64,000 nucleotides of DNA from positions 62,001 to 126,000 of the forward strand of contig CAKVAF010000001.1 of assembly GCA_934718785.1 (NCBI GenBank), in the 5' to 3' direction. Shown in pieces: positions 56,431 through 64,000 of this stretch. Each line of letters opens with the position of its first letter. Positions within the stretch are counted from its first letter, which is position 1. This DNA comes from an uncultured Campylobacter sp. GTDB lineage: Bacteria > Campylobacterota > Campylobacteria > Campylobacterales > Campylobacteraceae. The notes beneath the pieces were generated by a model. That model ran no database searches. It was not told the origin of the DNA and worked only from the letters and a program-made list of their open reading frames with translations. The position numbers and the translations under genes were made by a program.

Positions 56431-57676
56431 AATTATACTCCTTAAAATACCCTGTTTTTTTTAAAATACTCTGTTTAAGATTTTTATCTCTTTCTATGCC
56501 GATACCTATTCTACCAAGTTTTGCAGCCATTTCTATGCTCGTGCCTGAACCACTAAACATATCTAAAATTTTTTCGCCCTTATAAGAAAAATTGCGCACC
56601 GCATATTCAGAGATTTCGCTAGGAAAGGGCGCACTATGCCCTAAAATATTTTGCCCTTTAGAATTAATCTTAATCACAGGATTAATTTTTTTAATATCGC
56701 GTCTCCATGCTGTAATAAACTCTCGCGGTATTTCACTGCCCTTATTTAAAGTCTCATTTTGTGTAAAATAAGTTTTCGCACTAAAGCGTTTGCCACGATT
56801 TGCCGCACTACGCTCAAAGCAGTCTTTATTTTTACACTCCCAGCTTTTAAGTCCTATTTCTGTATAAGCATTGCCATTGACATTTAGGTAGCCACACACA
56901 GGGCAAGGATAGCGCGTATTATCAAGGCGGTGCTTATGAAAGATTAAAATATGCTCATAACAATTCATAGGATATTGAAAATATGGATAGTCCTTGCCTG
57001 CGTTTTTGTGGCGTTGGCTTTGTACTTCGCCCTTATCCCAAATAATATCATCAACGAATGTAAAGCCCACTTTCTCAAAAAGTGCGATAAAATACGCCCC
57101 AAGCGGCAGCCTTCTCTTGCCCCAAGTAGAAGTCGTTTTGAGATTATCATTGTCAAAAATATCGCCCACATTAAAGACAAACACGCGGTGATTATCAAGC
57201 ACACGGTAGCACTCTTTTATAATTTTTTCCATAATTTCTAAATATTCATTTAAATTTTTATATTGTGCGTACTCTCGGGCGTTATAATAAGGTGGCGAAG
57301 TAACCATACAGCCTATGCTCTCACTTTTCATTTGCTTTAAAACTTCTAAGCAATCGCCCCAAATGATTTTTTTATTCTCTTTTTCGTTTAAAAAATTTTC
57401 TAAATTTTTATCATAATTATACTTTTTTTGATAAAGTTCTTTTACAAAATCATAATAAGCCTTCTCAAATTTTTTAATAATTTCTTTAGTGTCTTTGATT
57501 TTATAAATGAATTGAATACGGCTCAAAAACTCTTTATATTCTTTTTCTTTAAATTCAGCCTTTAAATATTTTTGGCTTTTTTGTAAAATGGTATCTAAAT
57601 AATGCATTTTTAAAGAGCTTGTTTTTATGCTTAAATTCGTATTTAAATCAAGGCTTGTATTTTGTTGTATCAACAT
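56423..57676 (-). CDS. Type II DNA methyltransferase, beta class, with zinc-ribbon insert
   Basis: A 417-residue modification enzyme. Catalytic motif TSPPYYNAREYAQ is at 126-138, before the SAM motif DMFSGSGTSIEMAAKLG (372-388), so the order is the beta class of N4-cytosine or N6-adenine methylases. Four Cys in YPCPVCGYLN and WECKNKDCFE (about 258-288) form a probable zinc ribbon in the target-recognition region. Residues 1-100 are a helical, Lys-rich extension. It overlaps the nuclease gene. The pair splits the lysA-HAD order known from C. jejuni. Confidence 0.88.
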   Translation of the reverse strand: MLIQQNTSLDLNTNLSIKTSSLKMHYLDTILQKSQKYLKAEFKEKEYKEFLSRIQFIYKIKDTKEIIKKFEKAYYDFVKELYQKKYNYDKNLENFLNEKENKKIIWGDCLEVLKQMKSESIGCMVTSPPYYNAREYAQYKNLNEYLEIMEKIIKECYRVLDNHRVFVFNVGDIFDNDNLKTTSTWGKRRLPLGAYFIALFEKVGFTFVDDIIWDKGEVQSQRHKNAGKDYPYFQYPMNCYEHILIFHKHRLDNTRYPCPVCGYLNVNGNAYTEIGLKSWECKNKDCFERSAANRGKRFSAKTYFTQNETLNKGSEIPREFITAWRRDIKKINPVIKINSKGQNILGHSAPFPSEISEYAVRNFSYKGEKILDMFSGSGTSIEMAAKLGRIGIGIERDKNLKQSILKKTGYFKEYNFE

Positions 57677-57686
57677 TTTCTAATCC

Positions 57687-58940
57687 TTACAAAAAAGGCT
57701 CTTCAAGGGCTATCATTTCTTCAAAGCTTTGACGCTTTGAAATTTGCTTGATTGTGCCATTTTCAAGCGCGAGCTCGCAAATTTTAGGACGCGTGTTATA
57801 ATTGCTACTCATAGAAAAGCCGTAAGCCCCAGCGTCTTTAATCACCAAAATATCCCCGCTTTTAGCACTTGGCAAAAGCCTATTTTGTGCGAAAAAATCC
57901 CCACTCTCGCAAATGCCCCCCACCACATCACAAAGACTTTTTTCGCCCTGATTATAAGGCAAAACTATGCTGTGATAGGCGTTATAAAGGCTTGGGCGGA
58001 TTAAATCATTCATCGCAGTATCAACGATAATGAAGCGTTTATTTTGATTTTGCTTTTCATAAAGCACAGAGCAAACCAGTTCGCCCGCACTTGCGACTAA
58101 AAAGCGTCCTGGCTCAAGTCCTATCGTTACATCAAGGCCGCTCAAACAAGCTAAAATGCCCTGAGCGTAGGCATATAAATCGGGCTCTTTTGAATTTAAA
58201 TGATTTTGCGCATTCTCGTTTAAATTTGCATTTAAATTTTCACGCTCATAATCAACGCCCAGCCCACCGCCTATATCAAAGAATTTAAGCTCGATTTTTA
58301 AGGCTTTTAATTCACGTACTAAACTTGCCACTATGCTTGCTGCTTCAAAAATAGGCGTGGTGTCAAGTAGCTGCGAGCCTATGTGAAAATGCACGCCCAC
58401 AGGCTCTAAAAAAGGGCTTTTACTAGCATATAGATACATCTTTCGCGCTTCATCAAGGCTCACGCCAAATTTATTTTCCTTAAGGCCTGTGGAGATGTAA
58501 GGATGTGTTTTAGTACTCACATCAGGATTGACGCGAATGCTAATGCGCGCTTTTTTATCAAGGCTTTTTGCGATTTTTTCAAGCTCTAACATTTCTGCTT
58601 CACTTTCTAAATTGATATATAAAATATCAAGCTCAAGGGCTTTTTTAAGCTCATCTTTACTTTTGCCTACTCCGCTAAAGATGATTTTATAAGGCTTTGC
58701 GCCTGCTTTTAAAGCCCTTAAAACCTCGCCTATACTCACACAATCAAAGCCACTATCAAGGCTATTTAGCATTTTTAAAAGGCTTAAATTTGAATTGGCT
58801 TTAACAGCGTAAAAAATTTGAGATTTTCTAGCACGAAAGGCTTCTTTTAGAGCTAAAAAACGCTCTTTAATCAAGTTAAAATCATAGATATAAAAAGGGC
58901 TTTGATACTCTTTAACTAGGGCTTTGTAATCAAACTTCAT
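57687..58940 (-). CDS. lysA: Diaminopimelate decarboxylase
   Basis: LysA makes lysine from meso-diaminopimelate with pyridoxal phosphate. The 417-residue protein has the PLP lysine in [31 protein letters not shown] and [30 protein letters not shown] carries the partner Cys of the dimer active site. A short Asn/Leu-rich insert ([15 protein letters not shown], about 215-229) is not in relatives I know. It overlaps ilvD by 4 bp. Confidence 0.95.
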   Translation of the reverse strand: MKFDYKALVKEYQSPFYIYDFNLIKERFLALKEAFRARKSQIFYAVKANSNLSLLKMLNSLDSGFDCVSIGEVLRALKAGAKPYKIIFSGVGKSKDELKKALELDILYINLESEAEMLELEKIAKSLDKKARISIRVNPDVSTKTHPYISTGLKENKFGVSLDEARKMYLYASKSPFLEPVGVHFHIGSQLLDTTPIFEAASIVASLVRELKALKIELKFFDIGGGLGVDYERENLNANLNENAQNHLNSKEPDLYAYAQGILACLSGLDVTIGLEPGRFLVASAGELVCSVLYEKQNQNKRFIIVDTAMNDLIRPSLYNAYHSIVLPYNQGEKSLCDVVGGICESGDFFAQNRLLPSAKSGDILVIKDAGAYGFSMSSNYNTRPKICELALENGTIKQISKRQSFEEMIALEEPFL

Positions 58941-60631
58941 TCATTTTCCTTAAAATAATCTAAATCAAGCACAGCCCCGCTGCTAGCATTGCTAACAAGT
59001 TTTTGATACATTCTAAGCCACCTTGAGCTTAGCTTTTTTTCTATAAACTTAAAATCAGCCTTGCGTTTTTCTATTTCTTCCTCGCTTAAAAGGGCGTTGA
59101 TTTTATAATTATCCACATCAATTTCTATTAAATCGCCGTCTTTTAAAAGCCCTATGAGTCCGCCCTCTGCAGCCTCAGGGCTAATATGTCCTATGCTTAA
59201 GCCCCTTGTTGCACCGCTAAAGCGTCCATCTGTGATTAAAGCGACATCGCTTCCAAGCCCCATACCCATAATTAAGCTTGTTGGACTTAGCATTTCTTGC
59301 ATACCAGGACCGCCCTTAGGTCCTTCATATCTTATCACGCATACATCGCCTTTTTTAACACGTCCTTTGATAATGCCTTTTATGGCTTCATCCTGGCTAT
59401 TAAAACACACGGCTTTTCCTTTAAATTTACGCTCGCCCACTATGCCAGCAGTTTTTATAACGCAACCTTGCAAGGCTAAATTTCCAAACAAAATAGCAAG
59501 CCCACCTACCTTAGAATAAGCATTTTCAACCCTATGAATGACCTTTTCATCAAGTATTTTTGCATCCTTAATGCGCTCTTTTAAACTCTCTCCGCTAATA
59601 GTAAGTGCGTCAAGGGCTAAAAGCCCATTATCTCTTCTTGAAATTTCTTTTATCACAGCATTCATTCCGCCTGCATTTCCTATATCTTGCATTACCACCT
59701 CAGGCAAGGACGGCGCTATCTTGGCAATATGAGCGATATTTTTGCTAATATCATTTAAATCCTTTATATCAAGGGGCGCGCCTGCTTCGCGTGAGATTGC
59801 AAGCATATGCAAAATGGTATTTGAGCTACCACCCATAGCCATATCCACAACCATAGCGTTTCTAATGGATTTTTCATTGATGATATTTCTAATCTTAAAA
59901 CGTTCATCTAAAGCCACTTCGCAAATTCTTTTTGCCGCCTTTCTTAAAAGCTCTTCTCTTTCTTGGCTTAAAGCTAGAGCAGTTCCATTTCCACTTAAAG
60001 CTATACCCATAGCCTCGCAAAGAGTATTCATAGAATTTGCTGTAAACATACCCGAGCAAGATCCCCCGCCCGGACAGGCCTTGCACTCTATATCTTTTAG
60101 CTCTTCTTCGCTGATTTTTTGCACTTCAAACTCGCCCACAGCTTCAAAAACACTATTTAAAGTAAGCTTTTCGCCCTTAGAGCTAAAGCCTGCTTTCATA
60201 GGACCCCCGCTTACAAAAATCGTTGGCACATTCACACGAAGTGCGCCCATGAGCATACCCGGCGTTATTTTATCGCAATTTGGAATGCAAATTAAAGCAT
60301 CAAGACTATGAGCATTCATCACAGTTTCAATGGAATTTGCTATGATTTCGCGGCTTGGTAAAGAATAAAGCATACCACTGTGCCCCATAGCAATACCATC
60401 ATCAACACCTATAGTATTAAACTCAAAAGGCACGCAGCCATTTTTTCTAATCTCATCTTTTATAATTTTTGCATAATTATTTAAGAAAAAATGTCCGGGA
60501 ATTATGTCTATATAGCTATTTGCTACGCCTATAAAGGGCTTGTTAAAATCCTCATCATCAAGCCCACAAGCACGAAGTAAAGAACGATTAGGCGCTTTTA
60601 AATAGCCCTTTTTAATCACATCGCTTCTCAT
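58937..60631 (-). CDS. ilvD: Dihydroxy-acid dehydratase
   Basis: IlvD dehydrates dihydroxy acids in isoleucine, valine and pantothenate synthesis using an iron-sulfur cluster. The 564-residue protein has [35 protein letters not shown], and [15 protein letters not shown] and [16 protein letters not shown] near the end. Cluster cysteines are in the first two. It lies between the lptF/G-like gene and lysA. In C. jejuni, as I recall, ilvD is elsewhere (Cj0013c), so this is a rearranged order. Confidence 0.97.
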   Translation of the reverse strand: MRSDVIKKGYLKAPNRSLLRACGLDDEDFNKPFIGVANSYIDIIPGHFFLNNYAKIIKDEIRKNGCVPFEFNTIGVDDGIAMGHSGMLYSLPSREIIANSIETVMNAHSLDALICIPNCDKITPGMLMGALRVNVPTIFVSGGPMKAGFSSKGEKLTLNSVFEAVGEFEVQKISEEELKDIECKACPGGGSCSGMFTANSMNTLCEAMGIALSGNGTALALSQEREELLRKAAKRICEVALDERFKIRNIINEKSIRNAMVVDMAMGGSSNTILHMLAISREAGAPLDIKDLNDISKNIAHIAKIAPSLPEVVMQDIGNAGGMNAVIKEISRRDNGLLALDALTISGESLKERIKDAKILDEKVIHRVENAYSKVGGLAILFGNLALQGCVIKTAGIVGERKFKGKAVCFNSQDEAIKGIIKGRVKKGDVCVIRYEGPKGGPGMQEMLSPTSLIMGMGLGSDVALITDGRFSGATRGLSIGHISPEAAEGGLIGLLKDGDLIEIDVDNYKINALLSEEEIEKRKADFKFIEKKLSSRWLRMYQKLVSNASSGAVLDLDYFKENE

Positions 60632-60669
60632 TTTTAATCCTTTTTAGCCGTATTTTATCAAATTAAAAG

Positions 60670-61725
60670 TTAAGTTTTTTTGAAAAAAACAAGCAAGGAG
60701 CTAGTAATCAATACAAAAAGTGGTAAAAGCACACCTAGTTCAGGGCTTATTATCAAATTTGAAGCAAATTTAGCACACAAAAAAAGCAGAGCATAAACTA
60801 AAAGTGTGCTTAAAAAAAAGATGAAGCTGATAAAAGCAAGATTAAAAAAACGCGCTGTGGTAGGGAAAAATACAAAAAGTAAAAGCATTAAAAAAGGTGC
60901 AAAAAAGGGCATAAAAAGCATTTTATAAAGCTCTAGGCGAAGAGTGGTTGTGGCTAAGTTTTGCAGGCTAAATTCTTTCAAAGCTTTTAAAATATCTTTG
61001 ATTGAATGCGCACTTTCATTAGAAATGGCGTCTAAAAACTGCGTGTCAATGCCTTGTAAAATCGCTAATTTACTAAGATTATTTTCACTTAAGCCCCTGC
61101 CATTAAGCTCTAAATTTAAAGGCAAACTCAGGCTAAAGCCCTCATCTACATACCAAGCATTATTATAAAAAAAGGCTTTTTCTATAACGCTTACAAGTTC
61201 TAATTGATTATCTTTAAGTGTGAATACTCTAAGATTGAAAAGCTCTTTTTTAAAGCCATCATAATGCTTGATATAAATAAAATTATTGTTAAATTTAAAA
61301 AATATATCATCGCTTGAGTTGATGAGAGTGGCGTTTTTTAAGATATTGGAGCGGTAATTTTCAGCATAGGCAAAGGGCGTGAAATTTAGTGCTACAAAGC
61401 CCATACAAAGCACAAAAGCACATAAAAAAGGATATAAAATCACGCGTTTTTTACTCAGCCCTAGAGCGTAAAAGCTTACAAGCTCATTGCTTCGAATGAG
61501 ATTTATAAGGCTTAAAATCATAGCAAAAACCAAGGATAAAGAAAAGACATAATTTGTGCCAGTGGCGATTAAAAAAAGCACATAAAATAGGCTTAAATTA
61601 GCACTTTGTGGCAAATTTTTATAATTTAATATCAAATCAATTCCTACAAAAAAAAGCACCAAAGAAGCAAAAATAATAAAAAAATTTTTTAAATAAATGG
61701 ATGAAATAAAACGAAAAAAAATCAT
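60670..61725 (-). CDS. LptF/LptG-family permease (YjgP/YjgQ)
   Basis: A 351-residue membrane protein with two N-terminal helix groups, a periplasmic beta domain (about 120-260) and three C-terminal helices. [31 protein letters not shown] in part ([16 protein letters not shown]) is the family motif. These proteins form the LptB2FG exporter that lifts lipooligosaccharide from the inner membrane. It cannot be told which of F or G it is. It overlaps pth by 4 bp. Confidence 0.88.
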   Translation of the reverse strand: MIFFRFISSIYLKNFFIIFASLVLFFVGIDLILNYKNLPQSANLSLFYVLFLIATGTNYVFSLSLVFAMILSLINLIRSNELVSFYALGLSKKRVILYPFLCAFVLCMGFVALNFTPFAYAENYRSNILKNATLINSSDDIFFKFNNNFIYIKHYDGFKKELFNLRVFTLKDNQLELVSVIEKAFFYNNAWYVDEGFSLSLPLNLELNGRGLSENNLSKLAILQGIDTQFLDAISNESAHSIKDILKALKEFSLQNLATTTLRLELYKMLFMPFFAPFLMLLLFVFFPTTARFFNLAFISFIFFLSTLLVYALLFLCAKFASNLIISPELGVLLPLFVLITSSLLVFFKKT

Positions 61726-62432
61726 AAATTTTCTTCTTTTTTATCTACGTTTAATCTTTTAAAATTGTCTAAATTTAAAGAATTTGGCGAGTTTTTTTCT
61801 AAATTTAAAGCCTTTAAATTTTTAGCATTAAGACTAAATTTAGCCGCTGCTTCTTCTATGCTAAGCCCATTTATAAGAGCAAGTAGAGCTTTTAAGGCTT
61901 GATTTAGGTTTAAAACTTCAAGTTCTTCGGGGCTAAATTTGCCTAAAACAAAGGATATAACATCCGCGCCTTTGCCTATGCCTATACGCACGCGCTCATA
62001 CTCGCGCCCACAAAGTGCGTCTATGCTTTTAAGTCCGTTATGACCGCCATTTCCCCCGCCTTTTTTAAACTTAAGCGCGCCTAAGTTTAAATCAATATCA
62101 TCGTGTAAGACTATAAGACGCGTTGGCTTATAAAAATCACTCACCGCCTTAATACTTTCGCCGGATAAATTCATAAAAGTGTGAGGCTTTAGAAAAAGCA
62201 AAGACCCACTTTTAAAAAGCTCGCCTTTAAATTTAGCGTTTGAAATGGCACTTAGCGGGGGAAATTCTGCTTTAAATTTTGAGTTTATTTTTAAAAGTTC
62301 TTTGTTTAACTCAGTGAAATTTGAGGGATTTTTAAGATAAGAAAGAAGTTCATCAAGGAGCATAAAACCCGCGTTGTGGCGGGTTTTATCAAATTTTTCG
62401 CCGACATTGCCAAGGGCTGCGATGAGTATCAT
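61722..62432 (-). CDS. pth: Peptidyl-tRNA hydrolase with C-terminal extension
   Basis: Pth frees tRNA from prematurely released peptidyl-tRNA. The 236-residue protein has the catalytic His in [13 protein letters not shown] and family motifs [30 protein letters not shown] and [15 protein letters not shown]. Usual length is about 180-190. The last 40-50 residues ([20 protein letters not shown] and on) are an Asn/Leu/Lys-rich tail. It overlaps rplY by 4 bp. Confidence 0.96.
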   Translation of the reverse strand: MILIAALGNVGEKFDKTRHNAGFMLLDELLSYLKNPSNFTELNKELLKINSKFKAEFPPLSAISNAKFKGELFKSGSLLFLKPHTFMNLSGESIKAVSDFYKPTRLIVLHDDIDLNLGALKFKKGGGNGGHNGLKSIDALCGREYERVRIGIGKGADVISFVLGKFSPEELEVLNLNQALKALLALINGLSIEEAAAKFSLNAKNLKALNLEKNSPNSLNLDNFKRLNVDKKEENL

Positions 62433-62965
62433 CTAGCTTTTTCAACGCCTACCACAGCTACATTTGAAGCTTCTATAATGCTTACATTCTCAGGCACAGC
62501 GATATCACGTACTAAAAGAGCGTCGCCTACATCAAGCTTAGAAACATCAAGTTCGAAGAAATTTGGCAGATTTTCAGCCGCACATTTGACCTTTAATCTT
62601 CTTTTTGACTGGATTAAAACACCTTTGTTTTTAAGGCCTATGGCTGTGCCGCTGATTTTAACAGGCACCATATATTTTGACACCACGCCTTTTTGAGCCA
62701 CTTTTAAATCCACATGCTTAAGCTCGCTTGTAACAGGGTCTTTTTGATAATCCACAACGACCACGCTATGTGTGTTTGCGCCCACTTTCACATCAAAAAT
62801 GAGTGTGCTTTTTTTACGCACTTCTTTGATGAAATCATTGAGTTTAAAGGCGGCGTTGATATTTTCAAGCCCCTTACCATAGATGTTTGCAATTAAATAA
62901 CCATCTCTTTTCAAAGCCTTAGAGGCTTTGCGACCGATACTCTCTCTAATAATGCCTTCTAACAT
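62429..62965 (-). CDS. rplY: 50S ribosomal protein L25/CTC
   Basis: A 178-residue CTC-type L25. An N-terminal 5S-rRNA-binding domain ([29 protein letters not shown] in part: [16 protein letters not shown]) is followed by the TL5-like domain ([18 protein letters not shown]). It is the first gene of the rplY-pth-lptF/G-ilvD-lysA string, in which each stop overlaps or nearly touches the next start. Confidence 0.95.
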   Translation of the reverse strand: MLEGIIRESIGRKASKALKRDGYLIANIYGKGLENINAAFKLNDFIKEVRKKSTLIFDVKVGANTHSVVVVDYQKDPVTSELKHVDLKVAQKGVVSKYMVPVKISGTAIGLKNKGVLIQSKRRLKVKCAAENLPNFFELDVSKLDVGDALLVRDIAVPENVSIIEASNVAVVGVEKAR

Positions 62966-63228
62966 CTTTTGTCCTTTCTGTAAAAATAAGGCTAAATTTT
63001 ATCATTTTAAGCTTAAAATTTCTTTGAATTTGAGCTTAAATTTAGAATTTTTTAAGTGAATTTAATGGAGTTTGAAAAGATTATAAATTTTTAAGCCCAT
63101 TAATCCACAGCGCACTTGCTTATGATAAAAGCTTAAAAACATCACGCATTTTCTTTTCTAGCTACTCAAAGCATTTCTTCTTAAGAGCTTAAAAATTTAA
63201 TATTTCAAGTTAAATTTAAAAATTTAAA

Positions 63229-64000
63229 TCAGCTCTCATCGCATAAATTTGGCTTCATCTCAATGATTTTGTAAGGCAGGCCTTGAGAATTTAGCTCGTC
63301 CATAAAAGGCTTTGCGTTAAAATCCTCCATATTAAACACACCCTTACCACTCCAAATGCCCTTTGCGACAAGCTTTGCGCCTATCATCGCAGGCACTCCT
63401 GTGGTGTAGCTTACAGCTTGCGCGCCCGTTTCTTTGAAGCATTCTTCGTGATTGCACACATTATAAATATAAACTTGCTTATCCTTGCCATCCTTAGTGC
63501 CGCGAATCACACAGCCTATGTTCGTAAAGCCCTTTGTGCGCTCTCCAAGGCTTGCGGGATCTGGCAAAAGCGTCTTTAAAAACTCGATAGGCACGATTTT
63601 TTGCCCTTGATGAAGCACGGGCTTAATTCCAAGCATACCGACATTTTCAAGGCAGCGCATATGCGTGAGATAGTTTTGCGAAAAGGTCATAAAAAAGCGA
63701 ATGCGCTTAAGAGTTTTGATATTTTTCACAAGGCTTTCAAGCTCCTCGTGATAGAGTAAATAGCTATCTTTTACGCCCACTTCAGGATAATCCCAAGCCA
63801 TTTTTATCTCAAGCGGCTTTGTTTCTATCCACTCGCCCTTTTGCCAAAAACGTCCCTTAGCAGAAACTTCGCGCAAATTAATTTCAGGATTGAAATTTGT
63901 TGCAAAAGGCAGGCCGTGATCCCCTGCATTACAATCAAGTATATCGATAAAATGAATTTCATCAAATAAATTTTGCGCCGCATAAGCACAAAAAACATTC
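63229..64000 (-). CDS. Carboxynorspermidine dehydrogenase (saccharopine-dehydrogenase family), 5' end outside the window
   Basis: The minus strand is open from the right edge (reads ...FATNFNPEINLREVSAKGRF) to a TGA at 63229, 257 codons. The C-terminal catalytic domain of saccharopine-dehydrogenase-like proteins is visible: ETKPLEIKMAWDYPEVG, HMRCLENVGMLGI, and YTTGVPAMIGAKLVAKGIW. In Campylobacter this enzyme makes carboxyspermidine for spermidine synthesis from aspartate semialdehyde and putrescine. The NAD-binding N-terminus is cut off. CASDH is preferred to a lysine-pathway role on the basis of the relatives in this genus. Confidence 0.85.
   Translation of the reverse strand, partial: NVFCAYAAQNLFDEIHFIDILDCNAGDHGLPFATNFNPEINLREVSAKGRFWQKGEWIETKPLEIKMAWDYPEVGVKDSYLLYHEELESLVKNIKTLKRIRFFMTFSQNYLTHMRCLENVGMLGIKPVLHQGQKIVPIEFLKTLLPDPASLGERTKGFTNIGCVIRGTKDGKDKQVYIYNVCNHEECFKETGAQAVSYTTGVPAMIGAKLVAKGIWSGKGVFNMEDFNAKPFMDELNSQGLPYKIIEMKPNLCDES

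Overview
The window is AT-rich bacterial DNA with dense, often overlapping genes, abundant AAATTTA-type sequence, sigma-54 promoters of the form TTGGAAC-N4-TTTGCTT and many genes whose closest recognisable relatives are those of Campylobacter jejuni (RluA-family synthase/purB/nrdA; carA/DUF507; canB/mscS; proB; rlmN; rsmA/rnj/rluB; rpsF/ssb/rpsR; LolD-like/tsf/rpsB; rplY/pth/lptFG/lysA/HAD/pheA; carboxynorspermidine dehydrogenase). I read it as the chromosome of a Campylobacter species other than C. jejuni itself. The gene blocks are familiar, but their order is reshuffled relative to what I remember of C. jejuni. No phage, complete insertion sequence, CRISPR array, rRNA or tRNA was seen.

Layout. 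1-10 kb: flagellar hook protein (cut by the window edge, with a sigma-54 promoter), an RluA-family synthase, purB, a relic of a DNA methyltransferase, nrdA, then a leftward TauE/DsbD-like-carA-DUF507 operon. 10-20 kb: a flagellum-type promoter (CCGATAT) before an unknown coiled-coil gene, a YhbP-like flavin-fold protein, an MFS exporter, a small unknown gene behind a clean sigma-54 promoter, an M48 lipoprotein protease with an SbmA/BacA-like membrane protein, a LapB-like TPR protein with rnhA, an AEC carrier, and dps. 19.4-24.7 kb: murB-fliQ, then a cluster of six TTTCACA boxes in front of dnaN, two tiny membrane proteins, and gyrB. dnaA is absent from its usual place before dnaN, so this looks like a replication origin left without dnaA. 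24.7-38 kb: a GT39-like membrane protein and pseudopilin, carbonic anhydrase with an MscS channel, SRP RNA, a Na/Pi transporter, fliR, queF, proB, a nucleosidase-like protein and rlmN.

38-45 kb is an accessory redox block. It holds a MerR-family regulator, Tat-exported oxidoreductase and carboxymuconolactone decarboxylase-like proteins, an acetyltransferase, a frameshifted cupin, a zinc alcohol dehydrogenase whose start codon is ATA, and a cyclophilin-like protein. Two promoters with the 19-bp spacer and central dyad typical of MerR control precede the cupin and the dehydrogenase. A ClbS-like gene and a decayed DinJ/YoeB toxin-antitoxin pair sit inside this block behind duplicated promoters. 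45-64 kb is mostly housekeeping: rsmA-rnj-rluB, rpsF-ssb-rpsR, tsf-rpsB, pheA, lysA, ilvD, lptF/G, pth, rplY. A two-gene restriction-modification system with zinc-ribbon insertions lies between a HAD gene and lysA.

Two families of intergenic repeats run through the window: about 100-160 bp elements bounded by GTCATTGCGAG, and a short GC-rich palindrome (consensus AAAACAGCGGCGCGAGTTTT). All five copies of the first family have a copy of the second within about 30 bp, which suggests a composite non-autonomous mobile element. Several unrelated proteins also carry Asn/Leu/Lys-rich inserts that read like in-frame copies of the common AAATTTAAA sequence.
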